DNA of 37,662 nucleotides from an uncultured Opitutaceae bacterium. GTDB taxonomy: Bacteria > Verrucomicrobiota > Verrucomicrobiae > Opitutales > Opitutaceae. Positions 24,061 to 32,404 of the stretch are shown here, one piece after another. Every line of letters begins with the position of its first letter. The stretch's first letter is position 1. Location of the stretch: positions 1 through 37,662 of the forward strand of contig CAMLSH010000002.1 of the NCBI GenBank assembly GCA_946482625.1. The letters run 5' to 3'. A program made the translations under genes and the position numbers. The notes beneath the pieces were generated by a model. That model saw only the letters and a program-made list of their open reading frames with translations, did no database searches and was not told the DNA's origin.

Positions 24061-24225
24061 TCAGTTCGCGCGCGGCGGTTCGTCGTCCCGTTTCACCGGG
24101 AATAAGCAGCCACAGCCCTTGCCGCAGCAATCCTTGCGGCGAAAACACACGCAGCGTCTCAAGCTCATGCTGAGCAGCAGCACCAGCGCGATCACGGTCG
24201 CGACGATCACGATCATCCAAAACAT
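24061..24225 (-). CDS. Small Cys-rich single-pass membrane protein, 54 aa
   Basis: Read on the minus strand, the ATG at 24225 opens a 54-codon frame. Residues 1-20 (MFWMIVIVATVIALVLLLSM) form one membrane segment, followed by a basic, Cys-rich tail (SLRRCVCFRRKDCCGKGCGC, then LFPVKRDDEPP). Six Cys residues occur within 16 positions. The layout, a membrane helix then clustered Cys, resembles FeoB-associated Cys-rich membrane proteins, but no feoB is nearby. It is convergent with the upstream membrane gene, with 11 nt between stops, and occupies a gap otherwise empty. No strong ribosome binding site is seen. Hydrophobic-then-Cys composition on this strand argues against chance. Confidence 0.5.
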   Translation of the reverse strand: MFWMIVIVATVIALVLLLSMSLRRCVCFRRKDCCGKGCGCLFPVKRDDEPPRAN

Positions 24226-24360
24226 GGTTACGCACGCTGTCTTTCACCCCACGTCTGGCAAACTCTCCTCGCACATGCCACCCGCGCGGGCTCGCTTCAC
24301 GCCGACGTCTGCGCTTCCGGCGTTGCCGATTGCGCGCAATTCCCTAGCGCAGTGAACGAC

Positions 24361-25248
24361 ATGACGCCTATCGCCACCCTGCTCACCCATCCCGGAGGAT
24401 CGCACAAAGACGAGTTTCTCGCGTGCAGCGTACTGCTCGCGCTCCATCCGGTGCCCGTTGTCCGCCGTGAGCCCACACCCGCAGATCTCGCCGATCCCGC
24501 GGTCTGCGTCATCGATGTCGGCTGTCAGCACGATCCGGCGCGCAACAATTTCGATCATCACCAGTTCCCCAAAGATCATCCCCCAACCTGTTCGCTCTCG
24601 CTCGTTTTGCAGCACCTCGGTCTTTACGAAGACGCCCGCCGGTTTTGCGAATGGCTCGAACCCGCCGAGTGGTTCGACTGCCGCGGTCCCAACGCCACCG
24701 CCCGCTGGCTCGGCATTGAACGCGACGCACTCGCGAAACTGAACTCGCCCATCGACATCACGCTGCTGCGCCGTTTCTCGCTGGCCTCGCGTCTCGAGCC
24801 CGGCCAGCCGCTTTGGGAAATGATGCGCATGATCGGCGACGACCTGATCACTTACGTGAAATCGCTCCGCGCGCGCCTCGACGCCCTCGCGCAGCAAACG
24901 CAATTCTGGGAGCTCGAACTCGCCGATGGCCCCGCAAAAATCCTCTTCCTCGCCCGCACCGATCCGCTCCCCGACGAGCCATCCTACGGCTTGGAGCGCT
25001 TCATCGAAACCAGCGGCTTGAGCGCCAGCGTTGTCGGCATGGTCTATCCCGACCGCCGCAGCATCGGCTACGCGCTTTCACGCTATCAGGACAACGCGCG
25101 CCTCGATTTCTCCCGCATCGCCACCAGTCCCGATGTGCATTTCGCCCACGCTCGCGGCTTCGTTGCGAAAACCACCGCGACGGATGTTACGCAGCTCCAA
25201 CAGCTCTTGATTCTAGCGGGCTCCACCGCGCCCACGCCTAACGAGTGA
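24361..25248 (+). CDS. MYG1 family protein (putative metal-dependent 3'-5' RNA exonuclease)
   Basis: A 295-aa member of the MYG1/GAMM1 (UPF0160) family, related to DHH-type phosphoesterases. IATLLTHPGGSHKDEFLACS at the N-terminus has the conserved H...H-x-DE metal-binding pattern, VIDVGCQHDPARNNFDHHQF the DxG and DHHQ motifs, and EWFDCRGPN lies in the middle. Eukaryotic MYG1 is a mitochondrial and nuclear 3'-5' RNA exonuclease; bacterial members are little studied. The ATG at 24361 is chosen; a GTG at 24352 adds three residues and is possible. The stop overlaps the GTG of trmO, so both are likely translated together. Confidence in the family is high; activity is inferred. Confidence 0.85.
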   Translation: MTPIATLLTHPGGSHKDEFLACSVLLALHPVPVVRREPTPADLADPAVCVIDVGCQHDPARNNFDHHQFPKDHPPTCSLSLVLQHLGLYEDARRFCEWLEPAEWFDCRGPNATARWLGIERDALAKLNSPIDITLLRRFSLASRLEPGQPLWEMMRMIGDDLITYVKSLRARLDALAQQTQFWELELADGPAKILFLARTDPLPDEPSYGLERFIETSGLSASVVGMVYPDRRSIGYALSRYQDNARLDFSRIATSPDVHFAHARGFVAKTTATDVTQLQQLLILAGSTAPTPNE

Positions 25249-26051
25249 ATGCGCTCACGCTTCAGCCGATCGGCTTCATCCGCACCGAAAAGCAGGTGAA
25301 GTTTCAGGCCCGCCACCAGCCGGAAGAAACCGCCGCGGAGCAGAACGTCCTCGAGCTGTTACCGGATCACGGATACGAAAACGCCCTCCGCGATCTCGAA
25401 GGGTTTTCCCGCATCTGGCTCGTCTGGTGGTTCCATCGCAACGACACCTGGCGCCCCCAAGTCCTGCCTCCGCGCGGCCCCGCGCAGCGTCGCGGCCTCT
25501 TCGCAACGCGTTCCCCGCATCGCCCCAATCCGCTCGGCATCACCCCGGTGCCGCTGCTACGCATCGACCGCCTCCGCCTCATCCTCGGCCCGTGCGACCT
25601 CGTCGATGGCACACCGGTCTTCGACATCAAACCCTACGTCCCCGCGTACGACGCTTTCCCTGAAGAAACCAATGGCTGGATCGGCAAAGTCGATGCGCTC
25701 CTCGCCGCGCCACCCGCCTATGATGTTGTATTCGGTCCGCACGCGCAGACGCAGGCGGAGTGGCTCGCGGGCGTCTGGCAGATCGACTTCCGCGAACGCC
25801 TGACCGCGGTTCTCTCGCGCGATCCGTCGCCGCACCGCACCCGGCGCATTCGGAAACGCGGCACGTCGCAATTCGAGATCGGCTGCGGCGCCTGGCGCGC
25901 CGTTTTTTCTGTTCGGGAGAAAACCGTCACGGTCGACGCGCTCGAGCCAGGCTATCCGCCTCGTTTCCTTCACGATCCGGCGCGCGCGGGCATGCCCGAT
26001 CAGGAAGCGCAGCTGCGTTTCTACGACCGCTGGCCAGAGCAGCCCGCGTGA
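25245..26051 (+). CDS. trmO: tRNA (N6-threonylcarbamoyladenosine37-N6) methyltransferase TrmO
   Basis: A 268-aa member of the TsaA/TrmO (UPF0066) family, which methylates t6A37 of tRNA-Thr with S-adenosylmethionine. LQPIGFIRTEKQVKFQARHQ is the family opening, then LEGFSRIWLVWWFHRN and RRGLFATRSPHRPNPLGITP, the SAM-site signature, and GTPVFDIKPYVPAYDAF. The C-terminal half (about 140-268) matches the length of the E. coli-type two-domain form (235 aa) with a modest extension. The GTG at 25245 overlaps the MYG1 stop (GTGA) and gives the correct N-terminus. There is no ATG in frame near it. Confidence 0.93.
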   Translation: MNALTLQPIGFIRTEKQVKFQARHQPEETAAEQNVLELLPDHGYENALRDLEGFSRIWLVWWFHRNDTWRPQVLPPRGPAQRRGLFATRSPHRPNPLGITPVPLLRIDRLRLILGPCDLVDGTPVFDIKPYVPAYDAFPEETNGWIGKVDALLAAPPAYDVVFGPHAQTQAEWLAGVWQIDFRERLTAVLSRDPSPHRTRRIRKRGTSQFEIGCGAWRAVFSVREKTVTVDALEPGYPPRFLHDPARAGMPDQEAQLRFYDRWPEQPA

Positions 26052-26128
26052 TTTTGTCACCGGCCACGCGTCGAAAACCGCTCGCCTCCCCGCTTGCCCT
26101 CGCCCGCGCCGGCTCTCACGTTTCATCC

Positions 26129-26689
26129 ATGCAAAAAGATGTCGTCGAAGTTTCCGTCAAAGGCGTGATGCCCACGGCCAACGGCTGCGCCGTATTTCTC
26201 GGCAACGAGGAGAAGACTTTCGTCATCTACGTCGATCATTCCGTCGGCAACGCCATCCAGATGACGATCAACGGCGTGAAAAAAGACCGTCCGCTCACCC
26301 ACGATCTCATCGGCCACATCCTCCTCGGTCTCGGCGCCAAGCTCGACTACATCCTCATCAACGACGTCAACGAAGGCACGTTTTTCGCCCGCATCCTCCT
26401 GCGCATGGAAAACGAACTCGGGAAAAAAATCATCGAGATCGACGCCCGCCCGAGCGACTCCACCGTCCTCGCCCTGCAACACAAGCGCCCCATCTTCGCC
26501 GCGCGCAAAGTCTTCGACGCCGTTGAAGACATGAGCGAAATCCTCGAGCGCGTTCTCCAGCAACAAGCTCAGGAAACGGAGTCCGATGAGGACGACGAAG
26601 AGGACGAGGACGATGAAGACATCGCCGGCGAATCCGAGGAAGGCACCGAGGACGAAGGTGACGAGGACGACGACGAAAAGAAAAAGTAA
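26129..26689 (+). CDS. Bifunctional nuclease domain (BFN, DUF151) protein with acidic tail
   Basis: A 186-aa protein. Residues 1-140 match the DUF151 family: VEVSVKGVMPTANGCAVFLG, VIYVDHSVGNAIQM, LTHDLIGHILLGLGAKLDYI, and IIEIDARPSDSTVLALQHKR with the conserved ARPSD. The plant BFN founders cleave RNA and DNA; bacterial copies are mostly untested. Residues about 155-186 are a run of Asp and Glu ending in Lys, encoded by GAG/GAC repeats. The ATG at 26129 begins right at the domain; the longer frame from 25760 is a trmO shadow. A 104-bp gap separates it from the dus gene. Confidence 0.85.
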   Translation: MQKDVVEVSVKGVMPTANGCAVFLGNEEKTFVIYVDHSVGNAIQMTINGVKKDRPLTHDLIGHILLGLGAKLDYILINDVNEGTFFARILLRMENELGKKIIEIDARPSDSTVLALQHKRPIFAARKVFDAVEDMSEILERVLQQQAQETESDEDDEEDEDDEDIAGESEEGTEDEGDEDDDEKKK

Positions 26690-26793
26690 GCAGAGATAAT
26701 TCGCCGATCCGCGCCACCGCCCAAGGCGACCCACGTCGCTGCCCGAGCTACGTGGCTTCTTTGCGATTCAACACACTCTTTGTCCGCCGTTTC

Positions 26794-27876
26794 ATGCCCG
26801 CCACCCTTCCCGCTCCCATCGTTCCCGGTCAGCCGCTCACCGCGCTCGCGCCGATGCAGGATGTCACAGACCTCGCCTTCATGCGCGTGATCGCCCACTA
26901 CGGCGCGCCCGACTATTTCGTCACCGAGTTCTTCCGCGTCCACAGCCAGTCCCGCCCGGAAAAACACATCCTCCGCTCCATCGACGAAAACGAAACCGGC
27001 CGCCCCGTATTCGCCCAGCTCATCGGCGAAAATATCCACGACCTCACCCGCACCATCGACGAGCTGCTCCGCCATCCGGTCGCCGGTATCGACCTGAATC
27101 TCGGCTGCCCTGCGCCCAAGGTGTACAAGAAAAACGTCGGCGGCGGCCTTCTCCGCGAGCCGGCGAAGATCGCCGAAATCCTCGCCGCGCTCCGTGCCGC
27201 GGTGCCCGGGCTTTTCACGGTGAAAATGCGCATCGGCTTCGAGGATACGCGTCACTTCGACGAAATCCTCGCGCTCATCGGCGAGCACAACGTCGATCTC
27301 CTCAGCGTTCACGGCCGCACCGTGAAGGAAATGTACCGCAGCGACGTCCACTACGACTGGATCGGCCACGCCGTCGAACGCGTCCGCTGCCCGGTCCTCG
27401 CCAACGGCAACGTGACCTCCGCCGAAAAGGCCTCGCAGGTCGTCGCCACAACCAAGGCCGCCGGCATCATGATCGGCCGCCACGCCATCCGCAACCCGTG
27501 GATCTTCCGCCAGTGCCGCGAGCGTTTCGCGGGACAATCAGTTTCGCGGATCACGTTGTCGGATGTCCGCGAATACATCGAGCGCCTCTTCCACGCCACC
27601 AAGCACGACGGCATCCCCGAACGCGCCCACGTGAACAAGATGAAGAAGTACCTCAATTTCGTCGGCCAGAGCGTGGACGCGACCGGCGCATTCCTCCACG
27701 ACATGCGCCGCACGGAAACGCCCGCGGCGTTGTTCACCGTGTGCGACCGCCACCTACTCGACGAACCGGCGAAGGAGTTCGTCCCCGAACCTTATCCAGG
27801 CGTGATCGCGCGCCCCAATTGCGAAACCCCCGACAGCACCGCCGACGGCTGCTCGCTGGAAACGATCACCGCCTGA
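26794..27876 (+). CDS. tRNA-dihydrouridine synthase (Dus family)
   Basis: A 360-aa FMN enzyme that reduces uridines in the tRNA D-loop. LTALAPMQDVTDLAFMRVI starts the TIM barrel, and GIDLNLGCPAPKVYKKNVGG (near residue 100) holds the catalytic Cys of the NxGCP motif. VKMRIGFED, LLSVHGRTVKEMY and VLANGNVTSAEKA are FMN-site segments, and IMIGRHAIRNPWIFRQ closes the barrel before a helical tRNA-binding domain. The ATG at 26794 is chosen over the GTG at 26752, which adds 14 residues without counterpart. I cannot assign it to DusA, B or C with certainty; the sequence is closest in feel to DusB. Confidence 0.92.
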   Translation: MPATLPAPIVPGQPLTALAPMQDVTDLAFMRVIAHYGAPDYFVTEFFRVHSQSRPEKHILRSIDENETGRPVFAQLIGENIHDLTRTIDELLRHPVAGIDLNLGCPAPKVYKKNVGGGLLREPAKIAEILAALRAAVPGLFTVKMRIGFEDTRHFDEILALIGEHNVDLLSVHGRTVKEMYRSDVHYDWIGHAVERVRCPVLANGNVTSAEKASQVVATTKAAGIMIGRHAIRNPWIFRQCRERFAGQSVSRITLSDVREYIERLFHATKHDGIPERAHVNKMKKYLNFVGQSVDATGAFLHDMRRTETPAALFTVCDRHLLDEPAKEFVPEPYPGVIARPNCETPDSTADGCSLETITA

Positions 27877-27896
27877 GTCAGGCGCGGACCGGTTCG

Positions 27897-28002
27897 GAGG
27901 TAGGGCGCGTTATCCCTAACGCGCCGGAGCGACACCAAATTCAGATACGCGCCTCACACCGGCGACACCGCTCTGGCGGTTTAGGGATAGCCCGCCCTAC
28001 CG
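27897..28002. repeat. REP-like inverted pair between convergent genes
   Basis: 27897-27927 is identical over 31 nt to 32761-32791 and folds as GGCGCGTTA (27904-27912) with TAACGCGCC (27917-27925), loop TCCC. A variant in inverse orientation follows at 27975-28002 (GTTTAGGGATAGCCCGCCCT). The pair sits between dus and sufT, whose transcripts converge, and could stop both. Confidence 0.7.
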
Positions 28003-28023
28003 GCGCTACCGCGCCATCGCCAC

Positions 28024-28557
28024 TCACTCGATCCCCAGCCGCTGGCGGCCCTCAGGCGAAATCATCTGCGGCGTCCAGATCGGATCCCAAACGATATACA
28101 CCCTCGCGTCTTCAACCGTGGGCAACGTGGCGATCTTCTGGCGCGCGTCCTCGGCGATCACCGGCCCCATGCCGCAACCTTGCGCGGTAAGCGTCATTTT
28201 GACCTCCACGCGATTGTTACCCGAAGAGGTCTTCTCGATGTTCAAATCGTAGACGAGGCCGAGATCGACGATGTTGATCGGGATCTCCGGATCGAAGCAC
28301 GTCTTGAGCGCGTCCCACACGGCCCGCTCGCTAAATTCCCCCGCAATCGGCGCCGTATTCATTTCTTCGACCAGCGAGAATCCCGCGATCGCGTCCGCGT
28401 GCTCGCGAGCGATGCGGAACAGACCCATGTCGGTGCGCACCGTGACATTGCCGCCCAAGGTCTGGACGATGTGAACTTCGGCGCCGGCCGGCAGCGTGGC
28501 GGCGTGCCCCGCCGGGATGACGGTGGCGGGAATCTCGCGGGATAATGTGTGAATCAT
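28024..28557 (-). CDS. sufT: Iron-sulfur cluster assembly factor SufT (MIP18/DUF59 family)
   Basis: A 177-aa protein. The C-terminal part (about 75-177) is the DUF59/MIP18 domain: VWDALKTCFDPEIPINIVDL, GLVYDLNIE and a TAQGCGMGPVIAEDARQKI motif with the conserved Cys. The N-terminal region, with VTVRTDMGLFRIAREHADAI, is the extension that marks the SufT group. SufT proteins help mature Fe-S proteins in the cytoplasm, often away from the suf operon, as here. It is 69 nt downstream of sppA on the same strand and may be co-transcribed with it. Confidence 0.9.
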   Translation of the reverse strand: MIHTLSREIPATVIPAGHAATLPAGAEVHIVQTLGGNVTVRTDMGLFRIAREHADAIAGFSLVEEMNTAPIAGEFSERAVWDALKTCFDPEIPINIVDLGLVYDLNIEKTSSGNNRVEVKMTLTAQGCGMGPVIAEDARQKIATLPTVEDARVYIVWDPIWTPQMISPEGRQRLGIE

Positions 28558-28626
28558 AAAATGGAAACGTGCGCTCTGATCGGATGCGAAAAACGTGTGT
28601 CGTGTACCGCGTGCGAAGGAGTCGGG

Positions 28627-30471
28627 CTATTTGACCATGAACTCCAGGGGAAGCCGGGCGTAAACCCCGCGAGGATCGTTGAACTGGTTCAACGTGCGCA
28701 GCTCGCTTTCGAACTGGGCAATCACCTCCGCAATCGCCCCCGCGGAAGCGCGCGAGCTTGAGGGCTTAATTCCTTCCATCGCCTCCGCGAACAGCTCGCC
28801 GATACCCTTCTTCTTCGGAAATTCCATCACCGTATACCCGTCCTTCAAATCGGCTTGTTCCGCCGCGAAGCGGATCGCCGCCTCAAGCCCGCCGACTTCG
28901 TCGACGAGGCCGAGTTTCACCGCTTCGACGCCCGACCAGACGCGCCCCTGCGCGATTTCATGCACGCGCTCGCGGGGCAGAGAGCGCGCCTCGGCGACCT
29001 TACCCACGAACTCTTCGTAGATCCAGTCCACCATGCGCTGGACGATCGCGAGTTCCTCCGGCGTCTTCGGCCGGGCGATCGTGATGGCGTCGGCGAAGCG
29101 CCCGGTCTTAACGCGGTCAAAGGTGATGCCGAGATTCCCGGCGAGTTTCTCGATGTCGAACTGCACGCCGAACACGCCGATGGATCCAGTGATCGTCGTC
29201 GGTTCCGCGTAAATGCGGTCACCGTACGCGGAAATCCAATACCCGCCGGACGCCGCGTAGGTGCCCATCGAAACCACGACAGGCTTGTCCTGTTTCGCGA
29301 GTCGCAATTCCCGCTGGATGTGTTCGGATGCAGTCGCCGAACCGCCGGGACTGTTCACGCGGAGCACGATGGCTTTCACGTCCTCATCCTGACGCAGCTT
29401 CCGGATTTCTCGCGCAAACCGCGTTCCGCCAACTTCGCCGAACTCACCATCGCCATCGACGATCGCTCCCTCGGCGTAAATCACCGCGACACTTCCGTCC
29501 TTCGAACCACCGGCTTTCTTTTTCTCGACCGCAAGGAAGCCCGGTTTGTCCTCGCCAAGCGACTCGATGTACGAAGCCAGCGGGATTTGTTTGAAGGGTT
29601 CTTTGGAGCCCTTGCGGCCGGTGCGGGCCTTCAAGTCTTCGAGGATCTCGTCGCGATAGCTGAGGCGATTGACGAGCCCGCTGCTGAGCGCGGTCTGCGG
29701 CATGATGAGACCCTCCGTATCGACCAACGCCTGCAGCTGCTCCGGAGTAATGCCCCGACTGCTGGCAAGGTCGGCCCGCAAATCGCCCCACAGATCGTCC
29801 AGGAGTTTTTGCATCTGTTCGCGGCTCTCCGGGCTCATGTCGCGGCGGATGAACGGTTCGATGGCCGACTTGTATTTGCCGACCCGCGTCACCTGAACGC
29901 CGATACCGAACTTCTCCAACGCGCCCGCGAGATACATCGGCTGCGAGGCGAGGCCGGGCAGAAGGAGCATCCCGTACGGATCGAGCACGAGTTCGTCTGC
30001 CGCGGAGGCAAGGTACGCCTCACGGACTGTAGCGAATTCCAGATACGCCAGCACAGGCTTCTTCGCCGCCTTGAAATCTTCCAGAGCCGCCCGCGCTTCT
30101 TTGAGCGCCGCGTAGCCGGTGCCATAGCCATCAGGTGCGAATTGTCCGAACATGAAAACACCCGCGATACGATCGTCCTTCGCGGCCGCCCGGAGTGCGC
30201 GGGTGACTTCGCGCAGCTGCCACACTTTTTGCTCTTTGCCTCCCGTGAGCGAGGCGATGATCGCGGCGCCATCCATCTGCGGCGGCGAATCGGTGATGTT
30301 CACCGATAGATCCAGCACCAAGTAAGATCCCTTCTCGACCGGGGCTGCCGGCTTGCTGCTACCGGCGGCGGCGAGGGCCACGAAAAGCCCGATCACGAGC
30401 ACCATGCCGGCAAGCGCGCAAATCATCAGGCCGACCACGGTGCCGAGCATCGACGCGAAAAAGTTTTTCAT
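28627..30471 (-). CDS. sppA: Signal peptide peptidase SppA, 67K type
   Basis: A 614-aa inner-membrane serine protease, close to the 618 aa of E. coli SppA, that cleaves remnant signal peptides. A membrane helix lies at about 8-35 (MLGTVVGLMICALAGMVLVI). The N-terminal repeat supplies the catalytic Lys in VTRVGKYKSAIEPF, and the C-terminal repeat supplies the Ser in VVVSMGTYAASGGYWISAYG, after VLRVNSPGGSATASE. Both domains are complete. The ATG at 30471 begins directly at the membrane helix; 41 more residues upstream in frame reach into the divergent promoter region and were dropped. It is divergent from the gene at 30620. Confidence 0.95.
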   Translation of the reverse strand: MKNFFASMLGTVVGLMICALAGMVLVIGLFVALAAAGSSKPAAPVEKGSYLVLDLSVNITDSPPQMDGAAIIASLTGGKEQKVWQLREVTRALRAAAKDDRIAGVFMFGQFAPDGYGTGYAALKEARAALEDFKAAKKPVLAYLEFATVREAYLASAADELVLDPYGMLLLPGLASQPMYLAGALEKFGIGVQVTRVGKYKSAIEPFIRRDMSPESREQMQKLLDDLWGDLRADLASSRGITPEQLQALVDTEGLIMPQTALSSGLVNRLSYRDEILEDLKARTGRKGSKEPFKQIPLASYIESLGEDKPGFLAVEKKKAGGSKDGSVAVIYAEGAIVDGDGEFGEVGGTRFAREIRKLRQDEDVKAIVLRVNSPGGSATASEHIQRELRLAKQDKPVVVSMGTYAASGGYWISAYGDRIYAEPTTITGSIGVFGVQFDIEKLAGNLGITFDRVKTGRFADAITIARPKTPEELAIVQRMVDWIYEEFVGKVAEARSLPRERVHEIAQGRVWSGVEAVKLGLVDEVGGLEAAIRFAAEQADLKDGYTVMEFPKKKGIGELFAEAMEGIKPSSSRASAGAIAEVIAQFESELRTLNQFNDPRGVYARLPLEFMVK

Positions 30472-30619
30472 GGTTCGCGCACCGTAGCCGGATTGTGGCG
30501 ACCATCCAGTGAGAAATTGGCGGAAGCGCATGTTCCAGCTGGTCCCGCTCTTGCTCAGAGACGCTCGAATGTCACAACCCGGCGCTTCCACCACAACAGT
30601 TTACCCGTATCATGCCGAT

Positions 30620-32149
30620 ATGCCTACCATGGACGCACCCAGCGAACAGAAGGAACTCCTGACCACCAACCGCAAGGCGCTCACCATCAACCTCGATGAG
30701 CTCAAGTACGGCACGTTCGCCGAGATCGGCGCGGGCCAGGAAGTCGCCCGCATATTTTTCCAGGCCGGCGGCGCGGCCGGAACCGTCGCGAAATCCATCT
30801 CCGCGTACGACATGACGTTTAGCGACGCGATCTACGGCAAATCCCCCCGTTACGTTTCGCAGGACCGGCTCGCCCTGATGTTGGAACACGAATACGTGCT
30901 GCTCAACGAGCGCCTCTCCGCCCAGCGCGGTGATAAAACCACCTTCTTCGTCTTTGCCGACACGGTCTCTGCGCGGAATTTCAAAGGCACCAACGAGTGT
31001 CACGGCTGGATGGGCATCCGTTTCCAGACCGAGCCCGGCGGACCGACCAGCGACATCATCATGCACGTCCGCATGTGGGACAAAGAAAACGTCCTTCAGC
31101 AACAAGCCCTCGGTATCGTCGGCACTAACCTCGTCTACGGAGCCTTCTACTACCGCGACGATCCGCAAAAATTCATCCAATCGCTCCTCGACGGTGGTGT
31201 TGGCACCGGCCGCATCGAAGTCGATATGCTCAAGTTCAGCGGTCCGGCCTTCCCCAATGTCGATAACCGTCTTCTCTCGCTCCACCTCGTCCAATACGCC
31301 CTGACCAACGCCGTGATGTTCGGCACCGGCGGCGAGGTGCTCCAGCCGTCGGAGATCCTCTACAAGAAAGCCATCCTCGTGGAGCGCGGCAGCTTCCGTC
31401 CCGTCACCCACGTCAACGTCGATATGCTCAACTGCGCCTGCGCGCAGTTCGTCCAAGAGCCCATGGTCAAGGGCAAGGACGTCGTTGTGCTCATGGAGAT
31501 CACCATGAATAATCTGCTCTCGGGCGGCGACCTCGACGCCCAGGATTTCCTCTCGCGCGTCGATCTCCTCAGCGACATCGGCTTCACGGTCCTCATTTCC
31601 AATTACTCCGAGTATTACCGGCTCACGTCCTATTTCCGCCGATACACCAAGGAGATGATCGGCGTGGCCATGGGCATCAACAACCTCCTCGAGGTCTTCA
31701 ACGAGAAGTATTACGAAAACCTCGAAGGCGGCATCTTGGAATCCTTCGGGCGCCTCTTCCGAAACTCCGTCAAACTCTACATTTACCCGATGCAGCAGCT
31801 CGCCTTCGAGCGCTACATCGCCGCCAGCGCGCCCACCGCCACCCAGACCGGCAACCACGCCTTCGCAAGCGGCGTCCTGATCAACGCCAAAAACCTGCAA
31901 GTCTCCGATCACTTGCGTAACTTGTACGCCCACTTGCTGGAAAACCACTACATCGACTGCATCGTGGGCTACGACCAGAACATCCTGAGCATTTTCTCCC
32001 GCGACGTCCTTAACCGCATCAAGTCCGGCGATCCGATGTGGGAACGCATGGTCCCCGAACCCGTCGTCGACGCCATCAAGAAGCGTGGCCTTTTCGGGTA
32101 CGGCGCTCCACCCATCGCCGCCTCGGCCAACCCGATCCTTGTTAAATAA
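30620..32149 (+). CDS. Conserved protein of unknown function (about 500 aa, sometimes mislabelled TonB-dependent receptor)
   Basis: A 509-aa protein, highly polar, without signal peptide or membrane segment. EIGAGQEVARIFFQAGGAAG, SISAYDMTFSDAIYG, HGWMGIRFQTEPGG and ILYKKAILVERGSFRPVTHV belong to a well-conserved family that I recall from cyanobacteria, planctomycetes and Bacteroidota, often annotated as TonB-dependent receptor or nicotinate adenylyltransferase without support. No beta-barrel features are seen, so those names are wrong here. The ATG at 30620 (or 30629) fits the family's short N-terminus; the frame from 30509 adds promoter-region codons. The 148-bp gap to divergent sppA holds the promoters and a CCGTAGCCGG REP-like unit. 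Confidence 0.7.
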   Translation: MPTMDAPSEQKELLTTNRKALTINLDELKYGTFAEIGAGQEVARIFFQAGGAAGTVAKSISAYDMTFSDAIYGKSPRYVSQDRLALMLEHEYVLLNERLSAQRGDKTTFFVFADTVSARNFKGTNECHGWMGIRFQTEPGGPTSDIIMHVRMWDKENVLQQQALGIVGTNLVYGAFYYRDDPQKFIQSLLDGGVGTGRIEVDMLKFSGPAFPNVDNRLLSLHLVQYALTNAVMFGTGGEVLQPSEILYKKAILVERGSFRPVTHVNVDMLNCACAQFVQEPMVKGKDVVVLMEITMNNLLSGGDLDAQDFLSRVDLLSDIGFTVLISNYSEYYRLTSYFRRYTKEMIGVAMGINNLLEVFNEKYYENLEGGILESFGRLFRNSVKLYIYPMQQLAFERYIAASAPTATQTGNHAFASGVLINAKNLQVSDHLRNLYAHLLENHYIDCIVGYDQNILSIFSRDVLNRIKSGDPMWERMVPEPVVDAIKKRGLFGYGAPPIAASANPILVK

Positions 32150-32250
32150 TGACTATCCTGTCCCGACCGTTCCGGAAGGCCGGTGGAAACGTAAAATTCT
32201 GCTTGCGCCGCCTCGTCTCAATCGGGATACAGACGCCTTGCGTTAGTGGA

Positions 32251-32377
32251 AGTCCGTCGGTTGCGGACTCCCGCCATGACTGGTCTGGCATCCCGCCAGA
32301 TTGGAACGGTGGCACCGGCCAAGGCCGCGGTTTTCCCCGCGGTTGAAGCGGGTGGCACGGGGCCTGCAAAGGTCCCC
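32251..32377 (+). promoter_or_regulatory. Hairpin-rich 5' leader of rpsO
   Basis: The 255 bp before rpsO are free of plausible genes and hold at least four compact hairpins: AGTCCG/CGGACT (32251-32269), TCTGGC/GCCAGA (32284-32300), CCGCGG/CCGCGG (32325-32342) and GGGGCCT-GCAA-AGGtCCCC (32359-32377, GNRA-type loop, one bulged T). rpsO is autoregulated by S15 binding to leader RNA in several phyla, so this could be such a site. A weak TTGCGC...GATACA pair lies at 32203-32231. REP-derived structure is the main alternative. Confidence 0.4.
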
Positions 32378-32404
32378 TACAGTCGTGTAACTCATTCAAT
32401 AACC

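Noticed and set aside
28855..30309. Plus-strand frame of 484 codons opposite sppA
   Set aside because: No recognisable domain; sppA on the minus strand has both catalytic residues and full length.
30620..32149. Call as TonB-dependent receptor
   Set aside because: No signal peptide, plug motifs or C-terminal aromatic barrel end, in contrast to the true receptor at 35697-37661.
32345..32378. Possible T-box antiterminator (GGGTGGCACGGGG...TCCCC)
   Set aside because: Only the TGGCAC core matches; no specifier stem I, no run of T after the hairpin, and the downstream gene is rpsO, not an aminoacyl-tRNA synthetase or amino-acid gene.
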